This document shows positions 45,801-54,938 of a stretch of 64,000 nt of DNA, piece after piece (position 1 is the first letter of the stretch; the number at the start of each line of letters is the position of its first letter). Below the pieces are notes generated by a model. That model was not told the DNA's origin. It did not search any database and saw nothing but the letters and a program-made list of their open reading frames with translations. The DNA is from an uncultured Christensenella sp. (GTDB lineage Bacteria > Bacillota > Clostridia > Christensenellales > Pumilibacteraceae): NCBI GenBank assembly GCA_949948895.1, contig CATLHE010000001.1, positions 310,001 to 374,000 of the forward strand, in the 5' to 3' direction. The position numbers and the translations under genes are program-made.

Positions 45801-48800
45801 TGATCCACCGAAACCTCGGGCATACCTTGATACTTAAGGAAATTATAAGTGCTGAGCTTTCCTACGCCGTCTGCGCCCGCGCTGTCGCCGTAACCCAAGA
45901 ACAGGTCGTGCGACTTGACGTAAACCGTATCGGCGCCGGTTATCTTGTAATTGCCGGGCGTAAGCATGCTCGTCTTGTCGGCGGCATGTTTGTTGCTCAA
46001 CGACGAGTACAGCGTGGTTATGGATATATTGATCTCACGCGCATTTTCGTATCTGTCGTCGCCGACGTCACGCACATAGAACGTCAAGTTATCCACATTG
46101 GAATCATTGTCGTAGTAATTGCACGTGATTGTAAAGCTCTTATTGTCGCTCGTCGGAACGATGCTGAACTTACTGTTCGAGTAGCTAGTATCGCCGTCTC
46201 CAAGCTCCAAACCGATATTGTTTATAGCAAACAGCGGCACTTCCAAGCCCGAATACAGCGAGATATCGTTGTTGTCGCTGTTGTCCGGATCATAAGCCAC
46301 TTCGTCGATATTGACGGTGAGCGTGCTGTATGCTTTGACCGTTTTGTTGTTGTTGAGCAATACGCTGCTGACGGTGTTTGCGGTGCCGTCGGCGGCTTTC
46401 ATGTACGCTTGGAACATGCCTTTATCGTGGCTGTTGTCCGCGCCGAACTCAAGACCTGCGCCGAGCGGATGAAGCTTATCTGCCGACGTTATCGCGCGCG
46501 GCGGCGTGCTTACAACGGTAACATAGAAAGTATACTCCACGTACGCGCCTTCATCATCTTCTATCACGACCGAAATAGGCTGATTCCTGCACGCGGATAC
46601 CGCAGTGATCTCGAAGTCGATCGCGCGCTTCGTACCCTTCGTACCCTCTATCGACATACGGTCGTGAGGCGTAGCCGAGAAGTAGCTCTTGGAATACGTA
46701 GGCGTTCTCATACGCAAAGCCCACGGGGTATCGTCGTCCGCTATAGCCGAATATCCGAGATGTATGGGACCGGTTATCTTGGACGTATCGAAATCCGTCC
46801 AGTTCCTTACGTATCTGATATCCTCTTCGGCAAGATCGTCGCTCGCATAAAGCTTATCGGAAGTCAATCCCGTATAAATATATTGCGAGTAACGTCCGTC
46901 GAAACTGTCTGTCGCGGGGTTGCGAAAGAGTTTGGAGTCGCCGACCGCGCTCGAATCGGTGCCGATGTAAGTGCGGTACGACGTAGACGCCCTTGCCGAA
47001 GTCTCCGAATTGGAATGCACGCCGTTAAAGTAATCGAACGGCGTAGTCATAATCGTGAACGAATCGCCGACGCGCATCGTTATGTTGTTTACTACCGTGC
47101 TCTCGCTCGACGAAAGAACGTTGGGTGCTTTGTTGGTGATAGTAACTTCTATCGTCAGTACGCCCGTCGAATTATGAACCTTTTCGACCACGCCGCTGAT
47201 GTCGTTCTTAACGTTGGTGTAATAACTGTCGCGGAACGTGAGATCGAACGTAAACTTCTTAACGGCAACGCCGTCATTGATCGTTCTCTTGTTTGCCGTT
47301 ATCTTTATTATGTTGTTTGAAGGATCGGTCGTGCCCGCTACTATCTTATTGCCGACGTACTCCATGTACATTATCACGTCGGGCTGAGCGGTATCGGTCG
47401 CCTTATAGTCGTACAGCTTGGCAAACCCTCCGATAAGTTCGGAATTATTCGTCTGCTTCCACGTACTGTCAAACGGCGTCATCAAGTAATCGCCCGTCTC
47501 GCGCTTAAACTGCTGTTCGGGATCGTTCTTGTCGAGTTTATTATAATCGGATTTCCACATCCAGCTTCCGTCCGCATTGGACAAAAGGTCGTTGTCCGTG
47601 ATTATCTCGGCAAGATTGAGGTTGTACGACGAGCCAACGGCAAGGGATATCTTGACCGTTCTGTTAAGATCGTCTTTGTTGTTGCTGTTAGTAGGATCGA
47701 GACGGGTGGACAGCATGGGCGCGGAGTCCACTATGTACACGCGCACTTCGAGCGAAACGTACGAACACGAATCGGTACCGTCGCCGCAACTGTCGTATAC
47801 GAGAACTTTAAGCGGATAGTATGCGCTTATATTGCCGTTGTCGCCTTCTACAACGACAAGACCTCTCGCCCTGTAAAAGTCCGCTCTGTTTCCTTCGACC
47901 GCCTCGGGAGTGATCAACGTTTTGGCATGAGGCGTTATTATCATGCGTCTGCCGTTGTCTGCATACCCGACCGAGAAGTATCTGCTGTAACCCTCGATAA
48001 GGTTATTATCATTATCAAACGTACCGTAGATACCGCCGTTGGGATGGTACGACGGACCTATGCCGTTATATGCGCTCGCATTGTTCGCACCGTAATACCT
48101 GCGCATCGAGACCTGAGCGGCTTCGCTGCTATCGGTATATGTGAACTGCGCGGGGGCTGCGAGTCCTGCGTTAGAAAGCGTTTTGGGACGGTTATATTCA
48201 TCCGAACCGCTCGACCAAGACGAAAGTCTGAGCGTGGAATCGGTAAGGAAGAAACCTTCGTCTCCGCCCGTAGCGCCGTCATAGTCTGCGTCGTTGTATA
48301 TTACGGTGGCATCTGCCGTCGTTCCCGTGGAACCGCTGCGCACGAGCGCAAGATCTTTGGCTCTGTCGCCCGTAGCGAAGTGCATGTCTACATAATACTG
48401 ATCGACGCCGTCCACTTTATTGCCCGTATTGAGCGTGATCTGGCTGTTGCCGATATTAAGCCCGAGCGTGACCGTCGCGGTAAACATGTCTTTATCTTCG
48501 GGCTGATAGTTGGTAACGGTACCCGTGCCGGCGGACGGGATCATGCACGACGCGACTTCGATGGAGACCGTCAAGCCGGAAACGCTGGAGCGGCGCTTAT
48601 TCTTTGTAAACGTCAAGCCGAACAAGTGTTCCTGTATGTTGTTCTGCTGTTCGGCAAGATACATCATATGTCCGTTGCCGACATAATTAACGTGGTTTGT
48701 ACCGTCTTTGTAATAATCGAGTGCAGCGTCGTTTTCGCCCACCGTGGTAACGGCAAGATTCTTGTTGAGATACTTGCTGTTAGTGTATGCGGGATCTCTC

Positions 48801-51800
48801 GACGACGAAGACTGACCGTAATAGTCGAACGTGCTGACCGTTACATAGGGGTTGGAGTTAAGCGAGTTTCCGCTGTCGCCGCCCCACTCTCCGCCGTTGC
48901 CGTCGCGTATAGTGATCGCGCTGCTTATCGCGGAAATATTGTTACGGTCGTAACCGTTGGTTCCGTTCGTGAGTATATCGTAAGCGATGTATCTGTCCGT
49001 AAAGTATTCGACTTTACCGACCTCGCCCGTTTTGTCGCTTATATTGACCAGCTTTTTATTGAGCGCAAGATAGCTCATGGGAAGATAGGTCGCGACGGTT
49101 TTATCGCCCGACACTTCCAAAGTATGAGAATATCTGAACGCCTGTTCGAGCGGACTGCCGTCGGGAAGCTTGTCGAGATCGGCTACGTTAAAGCTGCCGT
49201 ATTCCGTGCCCGAATGCGTGCCTGCTCTTGTGCCGTCGGACGCACCAGCCGCCACATTGGTCTTGACTTCGGTATAATCCGTGCCCGCAGTGCCCGAAGG
49301 TTTTACGTTTACGAGCTTACCGCTGCCGTCTACGTATATGGGCTTTACGGACGCAGCGTACGTCGTGGAAGGATCGCCGTCGTACGTCGACACATAGCTC
49401 ACGCCGCTGCCGTTGCCGTCGGTCACCGCATAGTATCCGTCGAAACGATCGTAATAATCGAGGGTCGTGATACCCGTGCCCTTCACGAACATGAAGCAGT
49501 CGATGACTTTGAGACCGTTTACCGAAACGAGTCCCGTGCCCGTCGATTCATCGACGTTGTCGGCATTGCCGGCTATAGCCGTATCGAGCCCCGCGGTGTC
49601 GCCGCCGAACTCTGCGTTATCGCGCACGTTGAGAGACATTTTGAAATACGTACTTGCTTCGAACGCGAGTTTGGGCTTCACGTAAAGCACCCAATCGGTC
49701 ACAATAAACCGACCGTGCTCGTCGAAGAATTTGTCGTGATGAGTAGCTACTACCGTGCTGGACGCATCGCGAAGCTCGCTCGCGGTATACGCAGTCAAGC
49801 CGCTGCCGAGATCGACGTAGTATATGATATCGAAATCGGATACGTAAGTATCGAAATACACGTTCTTGTTGGCTAACGAGTTGCCCGATCTGTTTACGAA
49901 ATCGATAAGCACACCTGCCGCGATCTCGTTGTCTTTCGAGGGCGCAACGGTAGACGCGTACGGTATATAGTTCTTGTATTCGGAGTAATCGGTAAGCTTA
50001 TCCTCGGGAACGTTGAGATACGTTCTGTCCGCGCCCGTAAGATATGTGGGCAACAGTACGGAGCCCTGAAGCGCGTCGTTATCCAAGACTACGGATTTGA
50101 CCTGATCGACCGTGGATGCGCGAGCGACCGTATTGGAGCCGCCCGCCGTCGTCGCTACCGTACCGTTCAGCAGATAGTCTGAAACCTTGGCGCTGCTCGT
50201 GATAAAGCGCGTAAGCGTCGTATCGGAATCGGTGAACGACGTGACGTTCCACATGTTTATCTCGCCGAATCCCATATCGACGGTATCGATACCGCCCGCG
50301 CCGTTATTTACGTACGGCGAGCTGTTTTCGACCAACACCTGCACCGTAAGCGTGGATTGATCCTCGCGCGCCGTCGATCTGCCGTCGGTCGCATAGAATG
50401 TAAGATAAAGTCCGCTCGTTATATTCTGCGTCGAACTGAGCGCCGTTATCGTAAGAACGCGCTGAGTTATGGTCACGCTGAGATATTTACCGAGATACGA
50501 ATTTCCGTCGTCGTCTTTGGCGTTACCGTTGCCGTCGTGCACCGAAGGCGCGTAGCCTGCGGTATAGAACATGACGAAATCGTCGCCGTCCTCGTTGTCT
50601 TCGAGTATTCCGTTCTCGCCCGTCGCCATGAGCTCGAGCACGGTGGGATGAACTTGAGTCCCCTCTACGACTTTCGTGCGGAGCGTGTAAACAACATCGG
50701 GATCTTTGAGGTACGGAGTGCTGTTGATTACGTTGATTTTTATCTTGATCTGCGTGATACCCGAGTTTACGCCCGACACGCCCGCGCCCATTCTGTCGCG
50801 AACGGTCACGGTAAGCTCGGTCGAAACGCCGGCGGGCGTGCGCTGATCGGCGGTTATCACCAAAAAGTCCAAATTGAACGCATCGTCCGGACCGCCGCCA
50901 AAGTCGATCTTGTTACCCCAAGCAAGCTTGACGTAAGAATCGTTGGCAATGGCGGGCGTGGCAAATTTGCCGCCCGAAGCATACGGGTTGAAATTAAAGC
51001 CGTCGAGTGCGGACGAATCGTTTTCGCGCGCAAAGTACAGTCTGTCGATGTTTGCGGTCGCAATGGGCATGGTCAAGCCGAAGTTATTGTTTTCCGCAAT
51101 GCTGTCGCTAAACGCCAACGGTCTTTGAATTGCCGTAAGCGTATCTTTGATCTTTTGAGTATACGTAGGCGTGCTGTAATCGATGCCGCTCTTTACTCCG
51201 CCGACTTCTTTCACATTATGCGAATTGGCTATTCCGTCTATAGTAAGACCGCTCGTACCGCCTACCGTAAACGTTCCGCCCGTCGTGCTTGTATTGCCCG
51301 ACAGCGAACCGCTGAGACCGTTGAGCGTAAAGCCTTCGTCGGGATAAGAAATACCGGCTTTCGTCATGTTGAGGTCGGTAAGTATATCGTACGGCGTGAC
51401 GATAACGGACGTTCTTACGGGAATATTGTACGTTACGGTTGCCGTCGTACGGTCATAGCTCGAGCTTATGGTTTTACCGTTGTTGGTATAGCTTACGGTA
51501 GCTACTTTTTCGCCAGTTTTGGTGCCGTCGAGCGCCGTAGGCGTATTATTGCCGACGTATATAGCAAGCTTGACGTTGACCGACTCGCCCGCTTTATCCT
51601 GGATGGGAACGGTCGCATACAGGTATCTGTTGTGCGTCCAGTTATTGAGCGTTATTTTAAGTCCCGTAACGACTACGTAACTGCGCGTTACGCCGTCTAT
51701 GGTAAGCGATTCGCGATCGAATGCGTCAAGCGAGAATCTGCCGCCGATATAGTCGGGGTCGATATATATTTTTTCGGTCGCCACGGAGAAATACTGACCG

Positions 51801-54646
51801 CCGCTGTTTTGCGCCACGCTCGATTGCACGGTGGTGGCTATATCGCTGCCGGGATTGGTGGCATACACCGTCAAAAGCTCGTTAAGCTTTAAGTCGCTTC
51901 CGCCGAGCATATTCGTGGTGTAATAGTTATCGGGGTCAGCCGCAAGCGGTTTGAGATCCTCTACCTTGTTGCCGCTTGCATCCACGCGGAAACCGATAGC
52001 GGTCGTCACGTGATCGACGGTAACGCCCATCGGCGAGAAATAGAACGGGGCGTCGCCTATATTGCCGTTTGCCGTAGGCATGACGGTAGCGCCCACCTGC
52101 CCGCGTTCGGTAGACAGGTCGGTAGGATTTGCATTATTGACTATAATACCCAAAGGGAGCCATATACCCGTATCGTCGGTATCAAACAAGTCTTGCAAAT
52201 GGATCAATATATAAAAGTGTCCTGCGTTTTCGATCTTGCTCGCCGCCGTGCAGTTGCTCGCCGATATATCCGCGTCGGTACTGCCGTTTTTTATCGAAGC
52301 ATAGCCCGAGCGCGCGGGATCGTACATCGAGTGCGTCGCGCGCTGTCCGGTAAGAACAAGGCGCGAGCCGCTAAACGAATATTTGACGTATGAAAACTCC
52401 GTCGGCGTAGTCGAGATATACCAAGACTCGAAGCCCGTAGGCGTATTGCTCATAACGCCCGTAGTGAGCGCGCCCGCAAGCACAGACTTTGACGGCAACG
52501 CAGAAAGACTTGTTGCGTTAAAGTACGATTTACCGGAAGAGTTTACGAGAGAAGTTACTTTTCCGTGCTTATCGAGTTGCAAGAACTCGTAGTCGGGTAC
52601 GACCACGCCCGTAATACGATGCGTGGAATCGGATATCGCGCTATTGTCGGCGTCTGCAAAATAATCGTTGAGATTTATGGGAGTATCGACAAGCGAATTG
52701 AGCTCCACTACCGGCGTGACGTTGGGCTTGACGGTCGGTCGCGTATTGTCTACTCTGAACGCTATCTCGACCGTAAAGCTTACCGTGTGCGGCGACGGGA
52801 GCTGTCTGTTGACGTTGTCGGTTTTTTCCATTACAAACACGGTAACTGGCAACACCTGATACGCCGAAGCCGTTCTCATACCCACGATCGTTATCTGATC
52901 GAAAGCGTTGGCTATTTGCGTGCCGCCCGCGTTGTATGCCGTTACCTTATGCGAAGCCTGCGAATTATTGTCGTTATCATACTCTATGACTTTGAATATA
53001 CGCGTCGGGTCGTTCTTATTGATCTTTGACACGTCGTTTATCGCTATTACGGCTCTGTCGTACGTCGTATTGACGCCCGTAAGAAAATCGGACGCCTTGA
53101 TCGTGACTTTGATCTGATCGTCGGTATTGGTACCCGCCGAGTACAGTAAAAGCGGCTTGGAAATTTGCGCCGTGTATCTGCCGCCGCCGTTGGGGTTGTA
53201 AACGTTTGTCGGCGACGACGTTTCATGCTGCGCGCCCGCCGCGGAATTACCGAGGTACACCTGCGTTGTGGGCAGATTGGCATTATTGGACGACAAAGCA
53301 ACGCCCGTGCGTTTCGTAGCCGCGGTATCTGTTACTTTTACTTTAAACGGCACCAAAGACACACCGCGTTTTGTATTGCGCCCGAACGTATCGCGCACCC
53401 TTACATATAAGGTAAGTACGCCGTTCGCTTGACCGTCTATACCGGCGCGCGGGAACCTCTTGATCTCGGTTATACGTACATTATTGCCGTTTTTCGCCCA
53501 TGCAACATACTTGCTTGCCGAAACGGTGCCCGCCGCATCCAAATACAAAGTAGGCGTGGTAGTAAAAAGATCGTAGTTAGTGGAATTATTATCGGTAAAA
53601 GCGACCGCCGTACCCTCGGGGTCTTTCGCGATGGTGCTCGCCACTACATCTATGGTTTTGCCGGTGCCGCGAGTTTCGGGAGTCGTATCGTTTATGACCA
53701 CTCCGCCGTCGATTTTGGGCAGAGGATACGCGTTGCAGCTGGTTATGGTGATACGCGCATAACCGTGTCCCGCGCGAACACCGTACTGATTGACTACACC
53801 CGAAGAAGTCCAGCCCCAAGGGCCGCCGTTAGTCCAGTTTTGTCCGGCATAACCGTTTTTACTATCGTCGGCATGATAGACGCCGCCGCCGTAAAATCCG
53901 CCGCCGCCGCCGCCTTCGTCGTTGAGATAGCTACCGTTATGCCTATTATGGCAACCGCTCGCACCCTGACCGTACGAACCGCCGCTGGCGTATCTTTGCG
54001 TATACGACGTATTGTTACCGCCGCCGCCGCCGCCAGCGACCAAAACCATATTGCCAGAATAAGTATTTTTGAGCAGTTTGTTTGCGTTGTTATGTACGAT
54101 ATGCGTAGCTCCGCCGCCGCCGGGACCTGCTCTACCCGAACCGTTACCGCCGCCGTTGTATCCGCCCGCATAAGAATAGTCGGTACTTCCGTCTATAGAG
54201 CCCTGCGAGTTTGTGCCCTTACCGCCTATACAAATAGATATATCTACTTCGTAAGCCGTAGTAATGGTGATCGCAACGTGACCGCCCTTACCGCCGTTAT
54301 CGTTTCCTACGCCGCCGCCCTGCGCACCCCAAGCTTCGAGAGTCAGCTTGGCGTTTGCGGGAAGAGTCAAATAATAAAACCCGCCGTTATACGAGTAATC
54401 GATAGTGTCGCCCGCCTTAACGGTGTAGTTCTTGATACCGTCGACAAGCTGACGCCCCGTAAGATTGTTATGCCTCGTCGAAGTCGTTACGCCTTCGCCG
54501 TCTTCCACGTCTACTACGGACTTGCGCTTATCCGTATTCAGACACAGCGCGCAAGTAATACCGAGCGCGATCGCTATGACCGCACTTACGATAACCGCAA
54601 GTATACGCTTTGCTTTGGACGTCATGCCCGTGCTCCGCTCTTTCAT
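42812..54646 (-). CDS. Giant (3,944-residue) membrane-anchored surface protein with ALK/LTK-like glycine-rich domain and tandem cadherin/Ig-like units
   Basis: The largest gene here. A short basic N-terminus precedes one hydrophobic helix (about 14-36), a signal peptide or anchor. Residues about 84-304 match the glycine-rich domain of ALK/LTK receptors (PF12810): WGAQGGG (106-112), the GPGGGGATHIV and VLVAGGGGGG (about 201-210) blocks, EGGGGGGFYGGG, and a final GYARITI strand. Then some 3,500 residues carry about a dozen units, each opening with a [VI]x[ND]SxP-type junction (VINSTPYL, VENSSPYV, IVDSAPML, VKDSAPIA, IANSAPVV) and rich in D/N motifs like those of calcium-binding cadherin-like domains. 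A second membrane helix (about 3828-3850) is followed by a 94-residue basic-then-Asn/Gly/Pro-rich cytoplasmic tail. There is no LPxTG motif. AAGGAGAGG precedes the ATG. Likely an adhesin or envelope structural protein; the ligand is unknown. Confidence 0.9.
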   Translation of the reverse strand: MKERSTGMTSKAKRILAVIVSAVIAIALGITCALCLNTDKRKSVVDVEDGEGVTTSTRHNNLTGRQLVDGIKNYTVKAGDTIDYSYNGGFYYLTLPANAKLTLEAWGAQGGGVGNDNGGKGGHVAITITTAYEVDISICIGGKGTNSQGSIDGSTDYSYAGGYNGGGNGSGRAGPGGGGATHIVHNNANKLLKNTYSGNMVLVAGGGGGGNNTSYTQRYASGGSYGQGASGCHNRHNGSYLNDEGGGGGGFYGGGVYHADDSKNGYAGQNWTNGGPWGWTSSGVVNQYGVRAGHGYARITITSCNAYPLPKIDGGVVINDTTPETRGTGKTIDVVASTIAKDPEGTAVAFTDNNSTNYDLFTTTPTLYLDAAGTVSASKYVAWAKNGNNVRITEIKRFPRAGIDGQANGVLTLYVRVRDTFGRNTKRGVSLVPFKVKVTDTAATKRTGVALSSNNANLPTTQVYLGNSAAGAQHETSSPTNVYNPNGGGRYTAQISKPLLLYSAGTNTDDQIKVTIKASDFLTGVNTTYDRAVIAINDVSKINKNDPTRIFKVIEYDNDNNSQASHKVTAYNAGGTQIANAFDQITIVGMRTASAYQVLPVTVFVMEKTDNVNRQLPSPHTVSFTVEIAFRVDNTRPTVKPNVTPVVELNSLVDTPINLNDYFADADNSAISDSTHRITGVVVPDYEFLQLDKHGKVTSLVNSSGKSYFNATSLSALPSKSVLAGALTTGVMSNTPTGFESWYISTTPTEFSYVKYSFSGSRLVLTGQRATHSMYDPARSGYASIKNGSTDADISASNCTAASKIENAGHFYILIHLQDLFDTDDTGIWLPLGIIVNNANPTDLSTERGQVGATVMPTANGNIGDAPFYFSPMGVTVDHVTTAIGFRVDASGNKVEDLKPLAADPDNYYTTNMLGGSDLKLNELLTVYATNPGSDIATTVQSSVAQNSGGQYFSVATEKIYIDPDYIGGRFSLDAFDRESLTIDGVTRSYVVVTGLKITLNNWTHNRYLYATVPIQDKAGESVNVKLAIYVGNNTPTALDGTKTGEKVATVSYTNNGKTISSSYDRTTATVTYNIPVRTSVIVTPYDILTDLNMTKAGISYPDEGFTLNGLSGSLSGNTSTTGGTFTVGGTSGLTIDGIANSHNVKEVGGVKSGIDYSTPTYTQKIKDTLTAIQRPLAFSDSIAENNNFGLTMPIATANIDRLYFARENDSSALDGFNFNPYASGGKFATPAIANDSYVKLAWGNKIDFGGGPDDAFNLDFLVITADQRTPAGVSTELTVTVRDRMGAGVSGVNSGITQIKIKINVINSTPYLKDPDVVYTLRTKVVEGTQVHPTVLELMATGENGILEDNEDGDDFVMFYTAGYAPSVHDGNGNAKDDDGNSYLGKYLSVTITQRVLTITALSSTQNITSGLYLTFYATDGRSTAREDQSTLTVQVLVENSSPYVNNGAGGIDTVDMGFGEINMWNVTSFTDSDTTLTRFITSSAKVSDYLLNGTVATTAGGSNTVARASTVDQVKSVVLDNDALQGSVLLPTYLTGADRTYLNVPEDKLTDYSEYKNYIPYASTVAPSKDNEIAAGVLIDFVNRSGNSLANKNVYFDTYVSDFDIIYYVDLGSGLTAYTASELRDASSTVVATHHDKFFDEHGRFIVTDWVLYVKPKLAFEASTYFKMSLNVRDNAEFGGDTAGLDTAIAGNADNVDESTGTGLVSVNGLKVIDCFMFVKGTGITTLDYYDRFDGYYAVTDGNGSGVSYVSTYDGDPSTTYAASVKPIYVDGSGKLVNVKPSGTAGTDYTEVKTNVAAGASDGTRAGTHSGTEYGSFNVADLDKLPDGSPLEQAFRYSHTLEVSGDKTVATYLPMSYLALNKKLVNISDKTGEVGKVEYFTDRYIAYDILTNGTNGYDRNNISAISSAITIRDGNGGEWGGDSGNSLNSNPYVTVSTFDYYGQSSSSRDPAYTNSKYLNKNLAVTTVGENDAALDYYKDGTNHVNYVGNGHMMYLAEQQNNIQEHLFGLTFTKNKRRSSVSGLTVSIEVASCMIPSAGTGTVTNYQPEDKDMFTATVTLGLNIGNSQITLNTGNKVDGVDQYYVDMHFATGDRAKDLALVRSGSTGTTADATVIYNDADYDGATGGDEGFFLTDSTLRLSSWSSGSDEYNRPKTLSNAGLAAPAQFTYTDSSEAAQVSMRRYYGANNASAYNGIGPSYHPNGGIYGTFDNDNNLIEGYSRYFSVGYADNGRRMIITPHAKTLITPEAVEGNRADFYRARGLVVVEGDNGNISAYYPLKVLVYDSCGDGTDSCSYVSLEVRVYIVDSAPMLSTRLDPTNSNNKDDLNRTVKISLAVGSSYNLNLAEIITDNDLLSNADGSWMWKSDYNKLDKNDPEQQFKRETGDYLMTPFDSTWKQTNNSELIGGFAKLYDYKATDTAQPDVIMYMEYVGNKIVAGTTDPSNNIIKITANKRTINDGVAVKKFTFDLTFRDSYYTNVKNDISGVVEKVHNSTGVLTIEVTITNKAPNVLSSSESTVVNNITMRVGDSFTIMTTPFDYFNGVHSNSETSARASTSYRTYIGTDSSAVGDSKLFRNPATDSFDGRYSQYIYTGLTSDKLYASDDLAEEDIRYVRNWTDFDTSKITGPIHLGYSAIADDDTPWALRMRTPTYSKSYFSATPHDRMSIEGTKGTKRAIDFEITAVSACRNQPISVVIEDDEGAYVEYTFYVTVVSTPPRAITSADKLHPLGAGLEFGADNSHDKGMFQAYMKAADGTANTVSSVLLNNNKTVKAYSTLTVNIDEVAYDPDNSDNNDISLYSGLEVPLFAINNIGLELGDGDTSYSNSKFSIVPTSDNKSFTITCNYYDNDSNVDNLTFYVRDVGDDRYENAREINISITTLYSSLSNKHAADKTSMLTPGNYKITGADTVYVKSHDLFLGYGDSAGADGVGKLSTYNFLKYQGMPEVSVDQTAESGAYIIDPDVALNGDMLNYDVRVYAFMNNTAEDEFSALTLANASGYFNIQRSTTDANANYFRLRSENSAINSEFSRKYLIGGRTALGSSYNSYVNRDLLQYVNRYFEFSIGDDGVSLELRPVTANINNDILLYVEVEKKVGSVKVYPNDKVTALTAGSLFYVKVKDSAPIANASMEARSFTGSAVKAVDGQIPEVEGVNVVTFKIFDMKDPLASLFTDSDEGDDVSVDLFRTEADYRAALGEYYDVCKAVGISVDRAFDITVSGKTLKIKINRRIDMIDKTTGRYMDSVTIPVNIVGKDIEGQKSASGSTGKTTVTLYITVKNSPVTVDLADLAKRNLDVDVDPATHVGYVISETEKPYVFDLNVRTSKAVGAQTISVIRWLDDPDFTKVSSDTESFRLVANNDSNKELYLLDKELTVLDDEDPSKKIATLVPVFGADKLHFTGFTVTPLSDERGHSGTAYMRVIDRAGNEDLLDAGVTFKMTVTIANSAPVVIEGDENKNQIDVVGSNSSTLSPISINIKDYVTDPNPTDLPNMIGKTDTYIRIVDWRSEEPEEIFSTATEGDFSRIFDMTVSDDHQSLSITPLRGFYGSQKLTITVADGEYTEDETDMVSFTINVGVRFDFADIGDLNEISAIRGMVEIVSIDTLVKPLENNVTKPASANGISLLADDGETGTFNPAAGYVVTNLTVPNSYSRYIDIIRPDEENKDWRFKPKRETTSGAITLEVEFKLGTEANEPSAKAYKKNFNVTIAENPKPKLIEAFKNGYTFYSSGDVLTLNAEGAVLLSPSILFTDNVGDIVKFEGASSEAPSLVTVDVLADDTLQIRFLASGTAEISITVSDTTDESVTYKFKVSNHDLPEPTFWQRIKISFETNKLMWIIIAAAVLLAIIILIIVIIAVKHRKRKREELEAMLMSEMELEEQMMRLAAGSGVTQYNSYGYLPPTMGVQQDPSMLLGSGTETGANPNVLNLNPGQTANPNQGSGNTGSSPDGDM

Positions 54647-54659
54647 TATTGCCTCTCCT

Positions 54660-54677
54660 TTGCGGGCGTCCCCGCAA
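54660..54677 (-). promoter_or_regulatory. Hairpin just before the ribosome-binding site of the giant gene
   Basis: A 7-bp GC-rich perfect stem (TTGCGGG with CCCGCAA) with a 4-base loop, directly abutting AGGAGAGG. It may tune ribosome access or shield the 5' end of the 11.8-kb message. Confidence 0.5.
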
Positions 54678-54715
54678 TCCGTTAGGTCTTCTCGTTAACA
54701 GTTTATGCCGTTTTC

Positions 54716-54774
54716 GTTAACAATTTGTTCATAATTATATGCCTACACATATGAATGTTAACATATTGTTCATA
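54716..54774. repeat. Two 18-bp direct repeats at the giant gene promoter
   Basis: Copies at 54716-54733 and 54757-54774 differ at two central bases (GTTAACA, 3 variable, TGTTCATA) and are 41 bp apart. The second copy covers the spacer and -10 of the predicted promoter; the other lies in the early leader. A third GTTAAC, with the same TCGTTAACA context as the 54716 copy, is at 54694-54699. They look like binding sites for a regulator. Confidence 0.5.
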
Positions 54775-54784
54775 TTTTGTCAAT
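54755..54784 (-). promoter_or_regulatory. Promoter of the giant surface protein gene
   Basis: Minus-strand consensus -35 TTGACA (54779-54784), 17-bp spacer, -10 TAACAT (54755-54760, written as ATGTTA on the plus strand). The leader is about 100 bases. Confidence 0.6.
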
Positions 54785-54871
54785 ACTTTTTCGACGGTTT
54801 TTGACTTAAAGTTGCTTTTAATGTTTATGGCGCAACTATAACAACTCAGCCATAAAAAGACAAGATTTTGC

Positions 54872-54900
54872 TTGACATTATTTATTAAAAGAATTATTAT
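54872..54900 (+). promoter_or_regulatory. Promoter of groES-groEL
   Basis: Consensus -35 TTGACA (54872-54877), 17-bp spacer, -10 TATTAT (54895-54900). There is no CIRCE inverted repeat (TTAGCACTC / GAGTGCTAA) around it. Confidence 0.82.
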
Positions 54901-54938
54901 ATGGTTTAGTAATTTTTTATTGATCGGAGGTGAACTCA

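Noticed and set aside
44057-47320. 1,087-codon plus-strand open frame inside the giant gene
   Set aside because: Antisense to a frame with clear domains; composition is arginine-rich and aperiodic. No start signals.
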